A stretch of 64,000 bases of DNA. Origin: Vulcanisaeta sp. JCM 14467 (GTDB taxonomy: Archaea > Thermoproteota > Thermoprotei > Thermoproteales > Thermocladiaceae). The position numbers and the translations under genes were made by a program. Of this stretch, positions 18,974 through 30,057 are shown piece by piece. Position 1 is the first letter of the stretch; every line of letters begins with the position of its first letter. Location: positions 1-64,000 of the forward strand of contig NZ_BBDM01000003.1 in NCBI RefSeq assembly GCF_001316245.1. Reading direction: 5' to 3'. The notes beneath the pieces are model-generated. The model saw nothing but the letters and a program-made list of their open reading frames with translations, made no database searches and was not told the origin of the DNA.

Positions 18974-21406
18974 GTGGCGAATTATAAATTCATAGTATGG
19001 CTTAATGAAGAGGTTAAAGACCCATCAATACTCGGCGGTAAGGGCGCAAACCTAAACAGATTAATGCTGATGGGCGTGCCCGTACCGCCAGGCTTCGTAA
19101 TAACCACAGAGGCCTTTGACTACTTCATGACGGCGAGTAAGCTTAGGGATAGGGTTCTCAACATAATTGAGGAGGTCATTAGTGAGGGTAAGCCTGAGGA
19201 GTACGAGGAGGCGGAGAGGAGGATTAAGGAGTTAATACTCAATACAGAAATACCGAAGGATCTATACGACGAGATAGCTAGGGCTTACACCGAGTTGAGC
19301 AAGCCCTTCAATACCGATGCCGTGGCGGTGGCCGTTAGGTCCAGCGCCAGTGCCGAGGACCTGAGGACCGCGAGTTTCGCTGGTCAACAGGACACGTACC
19401 TAAACGTTAGGGGTGTTGAGAATGTCATTAAATACGTCAAGCACGTGTGGGCTAGTACGTATAATGCCAGGGCGTTGGCGTATAGGGATGAGAAGGATAT
19501 ACCGCATGACGTTGCTCACATGGCCGTGGTGGTTCAGAAGCTGGTCAATAGTAAGGCCGCTGGCGTGATGTTCACGATAAACCCAGTGACTGGCGATAGT
19601 AATGAAGTCGTTATAGAGGCCTCCTGGGGACTTGGCGAGGCTGTGGTTGGCGGTATGGTGACGCCGGACAGGTGGGTCGTGGATAAGGAAAGACTCGTAA
19701 TTAAGGACAGGACCGTGTCTAGAAAGAGTGTGATGATTATCAGGGATGATGCTGGGCTCACGAAGGTCGTCGAGGTCCCCACAGACCTTGTGGAGAAGCC
19801 TTCATTAAGTGATGAGGAGGTTCTGGCCCTGGCGAGGATTGGTATTGAGCTTGAGAAGCGCATTGGCTATCCACTGGACGTTGAGTGGACCCTCGATTCA
19901 GACTCTGGAAGCATATACGTAGTTCAGATGAGGCCCGAGACCGTGCATAGCACCAGTAAGGCTAAGGCAGTTACTGAGACCGACGCGGCTATTGGCAGAG
20001 CCGTGGTCAAGGGCATTGCGGCCAGCCCGGGAATTGCCGTGGGTAGGGTCAGGATTTGCCTAACACCTGAGGAGGCCAGGGCTAAGATGGGTAAGGGCGA
20101 CATACTGGTGACAAGGATAACGAACCCTGACTGGGTCCCATACATGAAAATTGCCTCGGCAATAATAACCGATGAGGGTGGTATGACGAGCCACGCGGCC
20201 ATAGTGTCAAGGGAGTTGGGTATACCGGCCATTGTTGGGACTGGGAATGCGACCAAGGTGCTTAAGGACGGCGAGGTATACACGGTGGATGCGATTCACG
20301 GCGTGGTTTATGAGGGTGAGGTTGAGGAGCTTGTGGGTAAGGCGAAGGTGGCTAAGGAGGTGCAGGTGGCGGCACCCAGCGGTAATGAGATAATACTCCA
20401 CATTTACAGGTCAATAAGGACCGCGACTGGGGTTTACATGAACCTTGGCGTGCCTGAGAAGATTGATGAGTATAAGGACCTGCCCTTCGATGGCATTGGT
20501 CTCATGAGGATCGAGTTCGTACTATCAAGCTACATCGGCGACCATCCACTCTACCTGGTCAGTATTGGTAATGAGGAGAAGTTCGTGAATAGGCTTGCTG
20601 AGGGCGTGGCGTATGTTGCCAAGGCAATATACCCGAGGCCCGTAATTGTTAGGTTCAGCGACTTTAAGAGTAATGAGTATAGGCAGTTGACGGGTGGTGA
20701 GAAGTTCGAGCCCGAGGAGAGGAATCCAATGCTTGGTTGGAGGGGTGTTTCCAGGTACATAAGCAGGGATTATGAGAAGGCCTTCAGGCTTGAGGTTAAG
20801 GCGATTAAGAAGGTTAGGGAGGAGATGAACCTGACGAATGTCCACGTAATGGCGCCATTCGTCAGGGCTCCATGGGAGTTGGAGAAGTTCATGGAGATAC
20901 TCAGTGATGAGGGTCTCGAGAGGGATAGGGACTTCAAGGTGTATGCCATGGCCGAGATACCGAGCATAGCCCTACTAGTCGAGGACTTTGCAAAGTACGT
21001 TGATGGCTTCTCAATAGGTAGTAATGACCTCACGCAGTTAGTCATGGGCGTGGATAGGGATAACGACATACTGGTTAGGCAAAACCCGAGGTACTTTGAT
21101 GAGAGGGAGCCGGCGGTACTGAGGGCTATGTACGAGATAATTAGGAGGGCCCATGCAATGAATAAGAGCGTGGGCATATGTGGGCAGGCGCCATCGGTTT
21201 ACCCAGAGATTACGGAGTTCCTCGTTAGGGCCGGCATTGACTACGTGTCCGTGAACCCAGATGCCGTGATATCCACTAGGCTTCTCATAGACTCGATAGA
21301 GAGGAAGATAATTCTCGAGGAGTTGCGTGAGTTGAGGGGTAAGCTCATGCCGAGGGGTCCTGATGAGGAGTTTAACGAAATATTGAGTAGGGTCTTTAAG
21401 GGATGA
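18974..21406 (+). CDS. ppsA: Phosphoenolpyruvate synthase (pyruvate, water dikinase)
   Basis: Makes PEP from pyruvate and ATP, releasing AMP and phosphate; a gluconeogenic enzyme that also feeds DAHP synthase. Intact at 810 residues. Domains in order are the ATP-grasp domain (GGKGANLNRL, RSSASAEDL, SFAGQQDTYLNV), the swivelling phosphohistidine domain (DEGGMTSHAAIVSRELGIPAIVG, with the phospho-His) and the PEP/pyruvate TIM barrel (GIGLMRIEF, GSNDLTQLVMGVDRDN, GICGQAPS). The GTG start is set by the TATA spacing. It is notable as 2.4 kb without a frameshift in a window full of them. Confidence 0.95.
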   Translation: MANYKFIVWLNEEVKDPSILGGKGANLNRLMLMGVPVPPGFVITTEAFDYFMTASKLRDRVLNIIEEVISEGKPEEYEEAERRIKELILNTEIPKDLYDEIARAYTELSKPFNTDAVAVAVRSSASAEDLRTASFAGQQDTYLNVRGVENVIKYVKHVWASTYNARALAYRDEKDIPHDVAHMAVVVQKLVNSKAAGVMFTINPVTGDSNEVVIEASWGLGEAVVGGMVTPDRWVVDKERLVIKDRTVSRKSVMIIRDDAGLTKVVEVPTDLVEKPSLSDEEVLALARIGIELEKRIGYPLDVEWTLDSDSGSIYVVQMRPETVHSTSKAKAVTETDAAIGRAVVKGIAASPGIAVGRVRICLTPEEARAKMGKGDILVTRITNPDWVPYMKIASAIITDEGGMTSHAAIVSRELGIPAIVGTGNATKVLKDGEVYTVDAIHGVVYEGEVEELVGKAKVAKEVQVAAPSGNEIILHIYRSIRTATGVYMNLGVPEKIDEYKDLPFDGIGLMRIEFVLSSYIGDHPLYLVSIGNEEKFVNRLAEGVAYVAKAIYPRPVIVRFSDFKSNEYRQLTGGEKFEPEERNPMLGWRGVSRYISRDYEKAFRLEVKAIKKVREEMNLTNVHVMAPFVRAPWELEKFMEILSDEGLERDRDFKVYAMAEIPSIALLVEDFAKYVDGFSIGSNDLTQLVMGVDRDNDILVRQNPRYFDEREPAVLRAMYEIIRRAHAMNKSVGICGQAPSVYPEITEFLVRAGIDYVSVNPDAVISTRLLIDSIERKIILEELRELRGKLMPRGPDEEFNEILSRVFKG

Positions 21407-21462
21407 GCGTTAGGACGAATAGAGACTAAATACTTAAAAGCAGGGACTACCTAATCTAATTA

Positions 21463-22084
21463 GTGCTTGGTCCCGACTTTATAGTTAGGGTGATTGTGAT
21501 AAGCGCTTCGGGAGCGCTTGCGCCGGGTCCACTAACCGCGTCAGCGGCTAGTCTCGGTGCACGCGCAGGTTGGAGAGCGGGCTTTAATGAGGCTGTTGGG
21601 CACATGATCGTGGAATTCCCGTTAGTGCTCGCAATAGCGTATGGACTACACTACGTGTTTCAAATACCCACCGTAAACACGCCTTCGGCATAATAGGCGG
21701 TGCCTTCCTACTCTTCTTCGCCTACCTAACGCTGAGGGATGCCCTGAGGGGCAGCTTTAATGTAAATGATGCGCCGAGGTATGGCTCGGCAATAGCGACC
21801 GGCGCCGCCCTGTCCCTATTCAACCCGTACTTCATCGCGTGGTGGATTGGTGTTGGCACGCCATTGATAATGGAGGCATTCCAATCAATGTACCTAGTGG
21901 GTATAGGGGTACTGTAGCTTCGCACGTGTGGCTTGACTATGCGTGGCTGACGTTAATCGCGTCACTTGGCTCCATGAGTAGGGTAAGGGTTTCGGTATAC
22001 AGGGCCTTGCTTATTGCGCTGGCGATCGCCATAGCCTACTTCGGCATATCAATGATAGTCTCAATCACAAAATCCCTATTGTGA
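21463..22084 (+). CDS. LysE/RhtB-type exporter (two frameshifts)
   Basis: A multi-helix membrane protein resembling LysE-family amino acid exporters, with LAPGPLTASAASLGARAGWRAGF near the N-terminus (the family's GPGP-like entry), a second helix FGIIGGAFLLFFAYLTL, then the family-like SLFNPYFIAWWIGVG and C-terminal helices. Frames break near 21676 (AAAA to AAA, PTVKHAFGIIG) and 21910. The whole protein is about 207 residues. The GTG start at 21463 follows the TATA box TACTTAAAAG (21431-21440). The substrate is unknown; an aromatic amino acid is a guess from position only. Confidence 0.75.
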
Positions 22085-22136
22085 TGAGGAATTGCCGCAG
22101 CATAACACTGAATAATAGTTCCGCATGAATTAAGTG

Positions 22137-23193
22137 ATGGTTTCCTCTGGTTATTTTGGCCCGTTCTTCGAGGACTTCGTCGTTGGTTCAGTGGTTAGGC
22201 ATAGGCCCTGTAGGACTGTGGAGTTCTTCGACAACGTCCTCTGGTCCTCATTAACCCTAGATTACACACCGCTTTACCTGGACCGTGAGTACGCTCCAGG
22301 ACTGACTTTGGCGGTATTGTAATGAACCCAAGGTTCTTACTATCCTAGTAATTGGCATTGCCACTAGGGACACGAGTATAAATACCATGGCCTTCCTGGG
22401 CATTGACTATGAGAAATTGGTAAAACCGGTGTATCCAGGGGACACGATATGTGTTGAGTCTGAGGTGGTGGATAAGCGCGGGTCCAGGAGCAGGCCTAAT
22501 GTGGGTATTGTGACCTGGGTTCATAGGGCGTATAATCAAAGAGGTGAGTTGGTTTATGAGGTTAGGAGGAGCAACCTGGTATACAAGCGTGATGAGTCCC
22601 CATGGCTCAAGTTCTTAAGGAATGAACCGGTTAGTAAGGTTGAGATTAAGCCAGTCGGTGGTTCGAGACCCATTGACTACTCATTAATCTCAACCATGCA
22701 ATTGGGTCACGAGCCTTGGCTAGGTAGATTCCTTGAGGACTTCAGACCTGGCGAGGTTATTGTTCATAGGCTTGGTAGGACTGTTTATGAGTTTGACAAT
22801 GTGTTAAGCACAGTATTATCAATGAACACGGCGACCTTGCACTTTGATGAGGAGTACATGCTTTACCACGATTATGGTAGGCCCGTTGTGCAGGGGTCGT
22901 TCATTGTTGGTCTTGCCTGTGGCTTATCATCAATGGACTTGACTATGAATATTGCGGCGGACCTTGGGATTACTGAGCCTAGGTTGAAGGTACCCGTGTT
23001 TCATGGAGATACTCTCCATGCTGTGAGTGAGGTGTTGGATGTTGAGGGTGGTAGTGACCAGAGGTTTGGCGTGGTTACTGTGAGAACGAGGTTGTATAAG
23101 GACATGATGAGGACTGAGGTTGCTGAGGTGGTGAGGAAAATAGCCATATACAGGAGGGAGTACTCACCATGGGTATCCATATGGAGGCAATAA
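22137..23193 (+). CDS. Tandem MaoC-like hotdog dehydratase/hydratase (two frameshifts)
   Basis: About 352 residues containing two MaoC-like hotdog domains in one chain, the architecture of mesaconyl-CoA/2-methylfumaryl-CoA hydratases and related enzymes. Each half starts with a similar segment: YFGPFFEDFVVGSVVRHRPCRTV and WLGRFLEDFRPGEVIVHRLGRTV. In both halves a KVPVFHGDT/KPVYPGDTI strand sets the substrate pocket. Frames break near 22308 and 22345. ATG at 22137 is chosen over the GTG at 22134. It may act on a branched unsaturated CoA ester; the substrate is unproven. Confidence 0.78.
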
Positions 23194-23294
23194 AAATGAA
23201 TTATTTAGGATTAGAAATTGATATTATCTACAATCTATTCCCCAAATATATTGACTTAATCCATCAATCTCTCTTTGGCATCTTTAACGAAGGC

Positions 23295-23304
23295 CTTTTA
23301 TTTA
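23295..23304 (+). promoter_or_regulatory. TATA box of the AbrB-like gene
   Basis: CTTTTATTTA lies 22-31 bases before the ATG at 23326, consistent with leaderless transcription. Confidence 0.4.
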
Positions 23305-23325
23305 GGGATTGAATTTAGGGCTTAA

Positions 23326-23616
23326 ATGCCAGGCCCCAAGCCCGTCAATGGGCTTCCATACAAAACAAAGATATACATTAATAACCAGGTACTATTACCG
23401 GCGAAGCTCGTTAGAATGCTTGGTATTGAGTGGGCTAGGTATGCTGACATAACCATTAGGCACAATGATAGGGTAATCACACTGAGTGGTGTGCTTTTAC
23501 TCAGGACTAGGCATACGGCTAGTAGGCAATTCACAATACCAGGGGAGGTCAGGGACAAGTACGGGATAATGCCGTTGGATGACGTTGAAATTCTCAATAT
23601 AAGGCCCGTAAGTTAG
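23326..23616 (+). CDS. Small protein with two AbrB/SpoVT-like beta motifs
   Basis: A 96-residue protein with two similar halves. The first has IYINNQVLLPAKLVRMLGIEW and the second ASRQFTIPGEVRDKYGIMPLDDVEI. The pattern of a strand, then (L/I)P, then a short helix ending in G-I is that of swapped-hairpin AbrB domains, which bind DNA as dimers. A single chain with two motifs could form a pseudo-dimer. It may be a transcription factor; targets are unknown. Convergent with pyrC. Confidence 0.55.
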   Translation: MPGPKPVNGLPYKTKIYINNQVLLPAKLVRMLGIEWARYADITIRHNDRVITLSGVLLLRTRHTASRQFTIPGEVRDKYGIMPLDDVEILNIRPVS

Positions 23617-23677
23617 GGAGATTGATACGAGGCAGTTAATTCATGATAAATGATTTTAATTTATGTATTGCTACGGA

Positions 23678-24993
23678 TTAATGCGCCAATAAACTCTCCA
23701 ACGATTTCCTAGTGGCATCATCAATGTACTCCTCACTGAGGTATGCTAACCTGCCGTGGAGTATTGTCGCTACTACGGCAACATCGACCTCAAAGCCCTT
23801 AAATGGTGAGAACTTAGCCTTTGACCTAAACTTCTCAGGTTCTATCCTATGCCTGGCCTTGGTGTTTACTATTGCCAGGTCTGCGCATGAGCCCTGCCTA
23901 ATCCCAGCTGTGAGTCCAAGGAACTTGGCTGGTCTCTCCTGGATGGCCCTCATCACGGTTCCAAGGTCAACAAACCCACGACGCCACAGCGTGAGTAATA
24001 AGGGTGCCGTAGTCTCGAGACCAACAATACCAGGTGGCGCGTCGTCGTATGACTTATCCTTCTCCCAATCTGCGTGTGGTGCATGGTCACTGGCCACTAT
24101 TGGTATCTCGCCCCTAACGAACATTGTCAGTAACTCCCTCCTCGTGACCTCGTCCCTAAGTGGTGGATTAACCTTGCAGTAACCCGGCTTCTCAGCCTGG
24201 CAAGGCATTCCTCCTGGCTCAGGAGCATGTGGTGTGGGGTTACGTCGAAGGTTATGTCGAGCCCACTCAGCCTAATTGCATTAATTGATTGGGGAAGGGT
24301 TAGGTGCGTTACGTGGACCCTGGTGCCGTACCTATACACCAACTTAATAATGTTGTGAATACAGGCCAACTCAGCCTTTGGGTTCCTAATTACGTTATGA
24401 TGTTCAAAGCCCCTTGGGCCACTGTATTGATTAATGATTAATGGGTCCTCGCAATGCATTATTACTGGTATCCCAACCCTAGCTGCCTCCCTGAATAGGG
24501 ACTCGAGATATTGATCACCACCATACTCAAGAACCTCCTCAGGAAGTACCTCACCAACGGCATAGGCTCCATTGCTTAGCGCATCCTTAAGTACTGATGG
24601 GTCTTGGGGAGCGCCGAAGTAATGCCTGATGTGTAGGTTTGTTTTCCTACTAAATTCATCGATCTTCCTCCTCAGCAACTCGACAGTCTTTATTGGAGGT
24701 CTTGTGTTTGGCATGTCGCCAACGGCCACGTAACCACCAGCTAGTGCAGCCTGTGTCCCGCTGATGGCGTCCTCCTTGTAGGATAGTTCGAAGTCCCTGA
24801 AATGAACGTGAATATCCACGAAACCTGGAAGTAGGAGGTACTGGCTTGGTAATTCGAGTTTGTTCCCCGTCTCAATGGGCTCGTTACCCACGTATGATAT
24901 TTCACTGCCCGTAATGCCTATGTAGGTCTCCTTAACGCTACCCCTCACGTAGGCCCTAGCCCTAATTAATAAGTCGACCTTAGAGACGCCCAT
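23678..24993 (-). CDS. pyrC: Dihydroorotase (one frameshift)
   Basis: Cyclises carbamoyl aspartate in pyrimidine synthesis. An amidohydrolase-fold protein of about 438 residues. The metal site HVHFRD is near residues 61-66, with GDMPNTRPP, IMHCEDP, VHVTHLTL, CKVNPPLRDE and VASDHAPH following in family order. The frame breaks near 24195. ATG at 24993 gives MGVSKVDLLIRARAYV. It is close to, and in the same direction as, sufC. I saw no other pyrimidine gene in the window. Confidence 0.9.
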
Positions 24994-25039
24994 TAATGAG
25001 TAATTATTAACCCGAAATTAAAGTTATTTACCGCGGTAA

Positions 25040-25804
25040 TCACGCGCCTAACTTAACCACTTCCCTAAAGAACCTCTCATAGCCCATAGATTCAATCATC
25101 TTAACAACCTCCTCACCACCGACATGAACCACGGAGCCCCTAGCCATTACTATTACCCTGGTTGGCTTAACATAGTGCAATATCTCCGCGTGGTGTGTCG
25201 TGACGAGTATTGCCGTGCCCTCCTTGGCAAGCCTCGCTATTGACCTACCTATTATGGCAATGCCATCAACATCAAGGCCCGAGTCAGGCTCGTCGAGCAT
25301 AGCCACCTTGGGCTTGTACATGAGGAGTTGAAGCATCTCAGCCCTCTTAGACTCACCGCCGCTGAAACCTGCATGAACACCCCTCGATAGGTGCTCAGAC
25401 TTTAAACCAAGCTCAGCAGTTAACTTTGTCATCTCGGCAACGATCTGTGGCTGTGGTGGGTCCGTTATTCGCTTACCAGCCTTCTTATTGAGCATTGCCG
25501 TTATTAGTGTTGAGAGTCTAACCTCAGGGACTGGAGTTGGACTTTGTAGGGCGAGTAGTATTCCCTTCTGAACCCTCTCCTCAGGGTATAGCTTCAGTAT
25601 TGATTCACCATCAAGCCTAATATCGCCACTAACCACGTTATACTTGGGGTGGCCGGCAATTGTTAGGAAGAGCGTGGTTTTTCCACTGCCGTTTGGGCCC
25701 ATTATGGCTACGACCTCGCCAGACTCAACGGTTAGGTTAACGTTGTTTAGTATCCTCTTACCATCAACCTCAACGCTTAGGTTAATTACCTCAAGCCTTG
25801 TCAT
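25040..25804 (-). CDS. sufC: Fe-S cluster assembly ATPase SufC
   Basis: Intact ABC-type ATPase of 254 residues that powers the SufBCD scaffold. Walker A is GPNGSGKTT near residues 35-43, the signature is GFSGGESKRAEMLQLL (the Suf-typical form of LSGGQ), Walker B is AMLDEPDSGLD, and the switch His is in VTTHHAEIL. It is transcribed divergently from sufB1 with 111 bases between them. Confidence 0.95.
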   Translation of the reverse strand: MTRLEVINLSVEVDGKRILNNVNLTVESGEVVAIMGPNGSGKTTLFLTIAGHPKYNVVSGDIRLDGESILKLYPEERVQKGILLALQSPTPVPEVRLSTLITAMLNKKAGKRITDPPQPQIVAEMTKLTAELGLKSEHLSRGVHAGFSGGESKRAEMLQLLMYKPKVAMLDEPDSGLDVDGIAIIGRSIARLAKEGTAILVTTHHAEILHYVKPTRVIVMARGSVVHVGGEEVVKMIESMGYERFFREVVKLGA

Positions 25805-25915
25805 TATTGGTCACGTAGCTCTTGTGACACTGATTAAAAAACTTTTCGGCAGTGTCTATGTGGGCTTATCATTAGAAAGCTTAATAACAATTAAGTAAGT
25901 ATTCTAAAGAATAGC
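25805..25915. promoter_or_regulatory. Divergent sufC/sufB1 promoter region
   Basis: An AT-rich 111-base gap. GCTTAATAAC at 25879-25888 is a plausible TATA box 28-37 bases before the sufB1 ATG. On the other strand an A/T-rich stretch lies close to the sufC start. No clear operator was seen. Confidence 0.4.
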
Positions 25916-27336
25916 ATGAGTAGGGACGGCATTAGGCTCGAGGTTGCGAAGACCGAGGAGTACTCAAGCATATTGGGCCGTGCAAAACCAATTAAGTGGG
26001 AGGTGGAGATTAGGGGCAGGATCACGAGGGATGTCATTGAGGAAATAAGCAAAATTAGGAATGAGCCTGATTGGATGAGGAGGCTTAGGCTTAGGGCTCT
26101 GGAAATGTTCGAGAAACAGCCCTGGCCAAATTGGCTACCGCTTGAGGGTAATATTGACCTCGAGTCCTTGGTCCTTTACGCTAAGCCAAGTGTGGAGAGG
26201 GCTAGGTCATGGGATGAATTACCCAGGGAATTAAGGGAGTATTATGAGACATTGAGAATACCCGAGCTCGAGGCGAAGGTGCTAGCTGGGGTTATTGGGC
26301 AGGTAGATGGTGGTGTTGTTTATGAAAATACTAAGAAGGATCTTGAGAAGGCCGGCATTATTGCAATGAGCATGGATGAGGCCGTTAAGAAATACCCGGA
26401 CATTGTTAAGCAGTACTTCGCTAGGGTATTCCCGCCGGAGTATAAGTTCGCGTCATTGAACATAGCCCTTTGGGGTGGTGGCGTTTTTGTTTACGTACGC
26501 CTGGTGTCCATGTTAAGATGCCCATTGAATTAGTAATCCTGATAAGCAGTGCTGGTGTTGGTCAGTTTGAGCATTCATTAATCGTTGTCGGTGAGAATGC
26601 CAATGCCGAGTTCATAGTTGCCTGCGCAGCGCCCGTCTTCACGGGGCTTAGTCTGCACGATGGGATGACCGAGGCCTACGTACATAGAGGCGCCAGGGTT
26701 AGGCTTGTTGACCTGAAGAATTGGAGCAAGGACGTTATTTACTTCGGCAATAACAGGGCCATTATCGAGGAAAACGCAAGCGTTGATTGGTTGAGCGGTT
26801 CCCTGGGTGGTAAGGTTACGATAGTATACCCAATGAGCGTCCTCAAGGGCATTAACTCGAGAACCACTGTGACAAGCGTGGCCCTAGCCAACGGGCCAAC
26901 GTGGAAGGAGGAGGGTGCCAAGGTCTTCCACAGTGCACCGCACACATATAGTAAGGTCGTGAGTAAGGGTGTGAGCCTTAATGGCGGTACGTCAGTGTAT
27001 AGGGGCCTTGTTTATGTTAGGGAGGGTGCTAGGTATGCCAAGTCATCCGTAAGTTGTGAGTCACTCATCCTTGATGATAAGTCAAAGGCATACACAATAC
27101 CGCACGAGCAGGTCTTTGAGGATACTGCCACGGTCACCCACGAGGCCTATACGGGTAGGATTGGTGAGGATAAATTATTCTACCTACGTAGCAGAGGTTT
27201 AAGCGAGGAGGAGGCGCGCAGTTTAATAGTCCTTGGTTACTTCCACGATATAATGGTTAACCTACCCGTTGAGTACGTGTCCATATTCAATAGGGCGATC
27301 GAGCTGGAGCTCTCGAGGATGGGCGGTGTTGGGTAG
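25916..27336 (+). CDS. sufB: SufB-type scaffold protein, copy 1 (one frameshift)
   Basis: Component of the SufBCD cytosolic scaffold that builds iron-sulfur clusters. The N-terminal PDWMRRLRLRALEMFEK segment, PDIVKQYFARVFPP, FVYVRPGVHVKMPIE, GQFEHSLIVVGEN, ACAAPVFTGLSLHDG and the C-terminal SVSCESLILDDKS and FYLRSRGLSEEEARSL segments place it in SufB. The frame breaks near 26502 (CCC to CC). About 474 residues. It shares unusually identical DNA tracts with the next gene. Two full SufB-type genes in tandem are not usual. Confidence 0.88.
26372..26433 (+). repeat. 62-base tract identical to 27865-27926 (sufB paralogs)
   Basis: The bases encoding MDEAVKKYPDIVKQYFARVF are identical at every position, including third codon positions, to the same region of the next gene. 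The flanks differ at once. A second identical tract of 38 bases is at 27007-27044 and 28504-28541. This is the pattern expected of gene conversion. Confidence 0.8.
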
Positions 27337-27402
27337 TTCATTATAAGTTATTGCCGGGGACTGGTTTTTAAATAGCCACAGTAGGGAAGCTCGGTGACAC
27401 TG

Positions 27403-28832
27403 ATGAGCAGCAATTCGGCAGAGTCATTGAAGACCGTTATTGAGAAAAGCTCTGTTGAGGAATTGCTCGGTCCGGAGATGGAGTTCGTCCCCTGGGAGGC
27501 TGTGATTAAGGTAGGATTACGAAGGACATGGTTGAGGAATTGAGTAGGATTAAGGGCGAACCGGACTGGATGAGGAGGCTTAGGCTTAGGCTCTGGAAAT
27601 GTTCGAGAAGCTGCCCGAGCTAAGTGGTTGCCGATTAAGGAGGAGATTGACCTTGAGTCCCTAGTCCTCTATGCAAAGCCTAGCGTCGAAAGAGCTAAGT
27701 CCTGGGATGACGTGCCCAAGGAGATTAGGAGGTACTACGAGGCCTTGGGAATGCCCGAACTAGAGGCTAAGGTTTTAGCTGGATTACTTGGCCAGTTTGA
27801 TTCGGAGGTTGTTTACCTACACGTTAAGAAGTATCTTGAGGAGAAGGGCGCCATTGTGACCACGATGGATGAGGCCGTTAAGAAATACCCGGACATTGTT
27901 AAGCAGTACTTCGCTAGGGTATTCCCACCGGGCGAGCACAAGTTCGCCGCATTACACGTTGCGTTGTGGAGTGGTGGTACATTCGTTTATGTGCCGCCAG
28001 GTGTTAAGCTTGACATGCCGATCGAGTCTTTCTTCCTAATAGGTAGCTCTGGCGAGGGTCAGTTCGAGCACTCATTGATAATTGCTGACGAGGGTGCAAG
28101 TGTTGAGTGGCTTGAGGGCTGCGCAGCCCCTGTGTATAAGGGGTTTAGCTTCCACGATGGTATGGTTGAGGGTTACGCAGCTAGGAATGCGCACTTGAGG
28201 ATTGACACAATACAGAATTGGAGTAGGAACATAATAAACTTCAATAATAAGAGGGCCGTAGCCATGGAGAACGCGACTGTCGAGTGGATGGAGGGTAGCC
28301 TGGGCAGTAAGGTTAGCTATACATACCCAAGTACCGTGCTTAAGGGTGAGGGTGCGAGGACGAGCATAATAGGTGTCACAATAGCCAACGGTCCGTTCTG
28401 GAAGGAGAATGGGGCCAAGGCATACCATGACGCGCCAAGGACATCAAGCAAGATTGTGAATAAGAGCGTGAGCATTAATGGAGGAACTGTGGTCTACAGG
28501 GGTCTTGTTTATGTTAGGGAGGGTGCTAGGTATGCCAAGTCCTTCGTGTCCTGCGATTCGTTGATACTGGACGATAAGTCAAGGGCCTACACAATACCTC
28601 ATGACCAAGTCTTTGAGGAGACGGCAACCGTGACGCATGAAGCATACACGGGCAGGATCAGTGAGGACAAACTGTTTTACCTGCGTAGTAGGGGCTTCGA
28701 TGAGGCACCGCCAGGAGCCTAGTGGTTCTCGGCTTCATACAGGACATAACCGTTAGGCTGCCCACGGAGTATGCAATGACCCTGAACAGGGTCATCGAGC
28801 TCGAATTCAGCAAGTTATCTAAGGTAGGATGA
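27403..28832 (+). CDS. sufB: SufB-type scaffold protein, copy 2 (four frameshifts)
   Basis: Second SufB, starting with ATG at 27403 (MSSNSAESLKTVIEKSSVEE) after the TATA-like GGTTTTTAAA (27363-27372). It aligns with copy 1 throughout and has FVYVPPGVKLDMPIESFF, GQFEHSLIIADEG, VEWLEGCAAP and SFVSCDSLILDDKS, closer to the usual SufB sequence than copy 1. Frames break near 27513, 27590, 27622 and 28703. At 27588-27590 copy 2 has GG where copy 1 has GGG in otherwise identical sequence, a direct view of a one-base loss. Confidence 0.88.
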
Positions 28833-28867
28833 TTTAAAAGGGAGAGCCATAAACTGGGTGATCACTA

Positions 28868-30057
28868 ATGGGTAAGTGGCTTGATGAGTTAAGGCTAAGG
28901 GCGAGGGAGCTGGCCCAGAAAATACCTTACCAACAAATCAGGGATTCACCCTCAGTCAAGTATTACACTGACTGGACAGTCTTTGATCACTGCGCCGACC
29001 CAAGCCCCGAGGACCTAACCAAGCCACAGCCACTGGAGATTCCCTACGAATTAAACGTCGCGTCAATAAACGGTAGCGTGAGTATTACGAAGGTGCCAAG
29101 TGGCGTTACTGCCATGAATATTAACGAGTTTGGTGAGGAATTTGGTAAATTACTATTCAAATCAATAGATATTTCCGAATCCAAGGCCTTGGCGAGGCAC
29201 GTAGCAACTTAGTCACTGGAGTATACGTGGAGGTTAATGACGTCTTAAGGGAGCCTCTTAGGATTGGGGTTGCATCCTCATTATCAAGGCAAGTACTACT
29301 GCCAACTCACTACACGGTACTCATTAATGATGGGGTCAACGCCTCATTAAGCATATTCATGCTCGGCGCTGGCGGTTGCCCATCAACCACCGTGGAGATT
29401 TACCTGGGCAGGAACTCGAGGTTGAACCTACTAATCACGGGTGTTCATGAGCAAGTGCCGGCGTACACCCTAATCAAGGTGATTGCCGCTGATGAGTCAT
29501 CGGTAACAGCGAGGACCCTAATCATGGGAGGCTCCATGAACCACCATAGAGAGGACTACCTAATGCAGGGAGTGAGGAGTAGCCTAAATCATCTAGGGCT
29601 TGAGGTTGGTTATGGAACATCAAGGATTGATTACCAGGTAAATGCAATACACACTGGTGAGTACGGCACGAGCTACTCAAGGGTCCTCGGCATAGCCAGG
29701 GACAAGTCCTTCATAATACATAGGGCCCTGGGCAGGATAATCGAGACGGCCAGGTGGAGTGACACGAGTGTTGAGGGTAAGGTCTTCGTAATGAATGAGG
29801 GGGCCCACGCAGCATCCGTGCCCATAATAATGGTTGATACTGGCGACGTGAATGGCGCGAGACACAGCGCGGCAGATGCATCGCCAGATGAGGACCAGGT
29901 TAATTACCTGAGACTCAGGGGTATAAGTAAGGATGAGGTCACCGACTTAATCATACATGAGGTCGTCTCCCAATTCATTGACTCACTACCAAGTGAGTTC
30001 ACGCGCGATGCGGAGGTCATAAGGTCATTGGCAATGAGTAAGGTACTGGTGAAGTAG
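28868..30057 (+). CDS. sufD: SufD-type scaffold protein (one frameshift)
   Basis: A third, shorter SufB/SufD-family protein of about 396 residues, with the beta-helix region (TLIMGGSMNHHREDYLMQG, YGTSYSRVLGIARDKS) and a C-terminal LRLRGISKDEVTDLIIHEVV typical of SufD. The frame breaks near 29207 (AAA to AA, HVANLVTGVYVEV). TATA-like GATTTAAAAG at 28831-28840 is 28 bases before the ATG. It overlaps the methyltransferase gene tail-to-tail by 33 bases. Confidence 0.85.
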
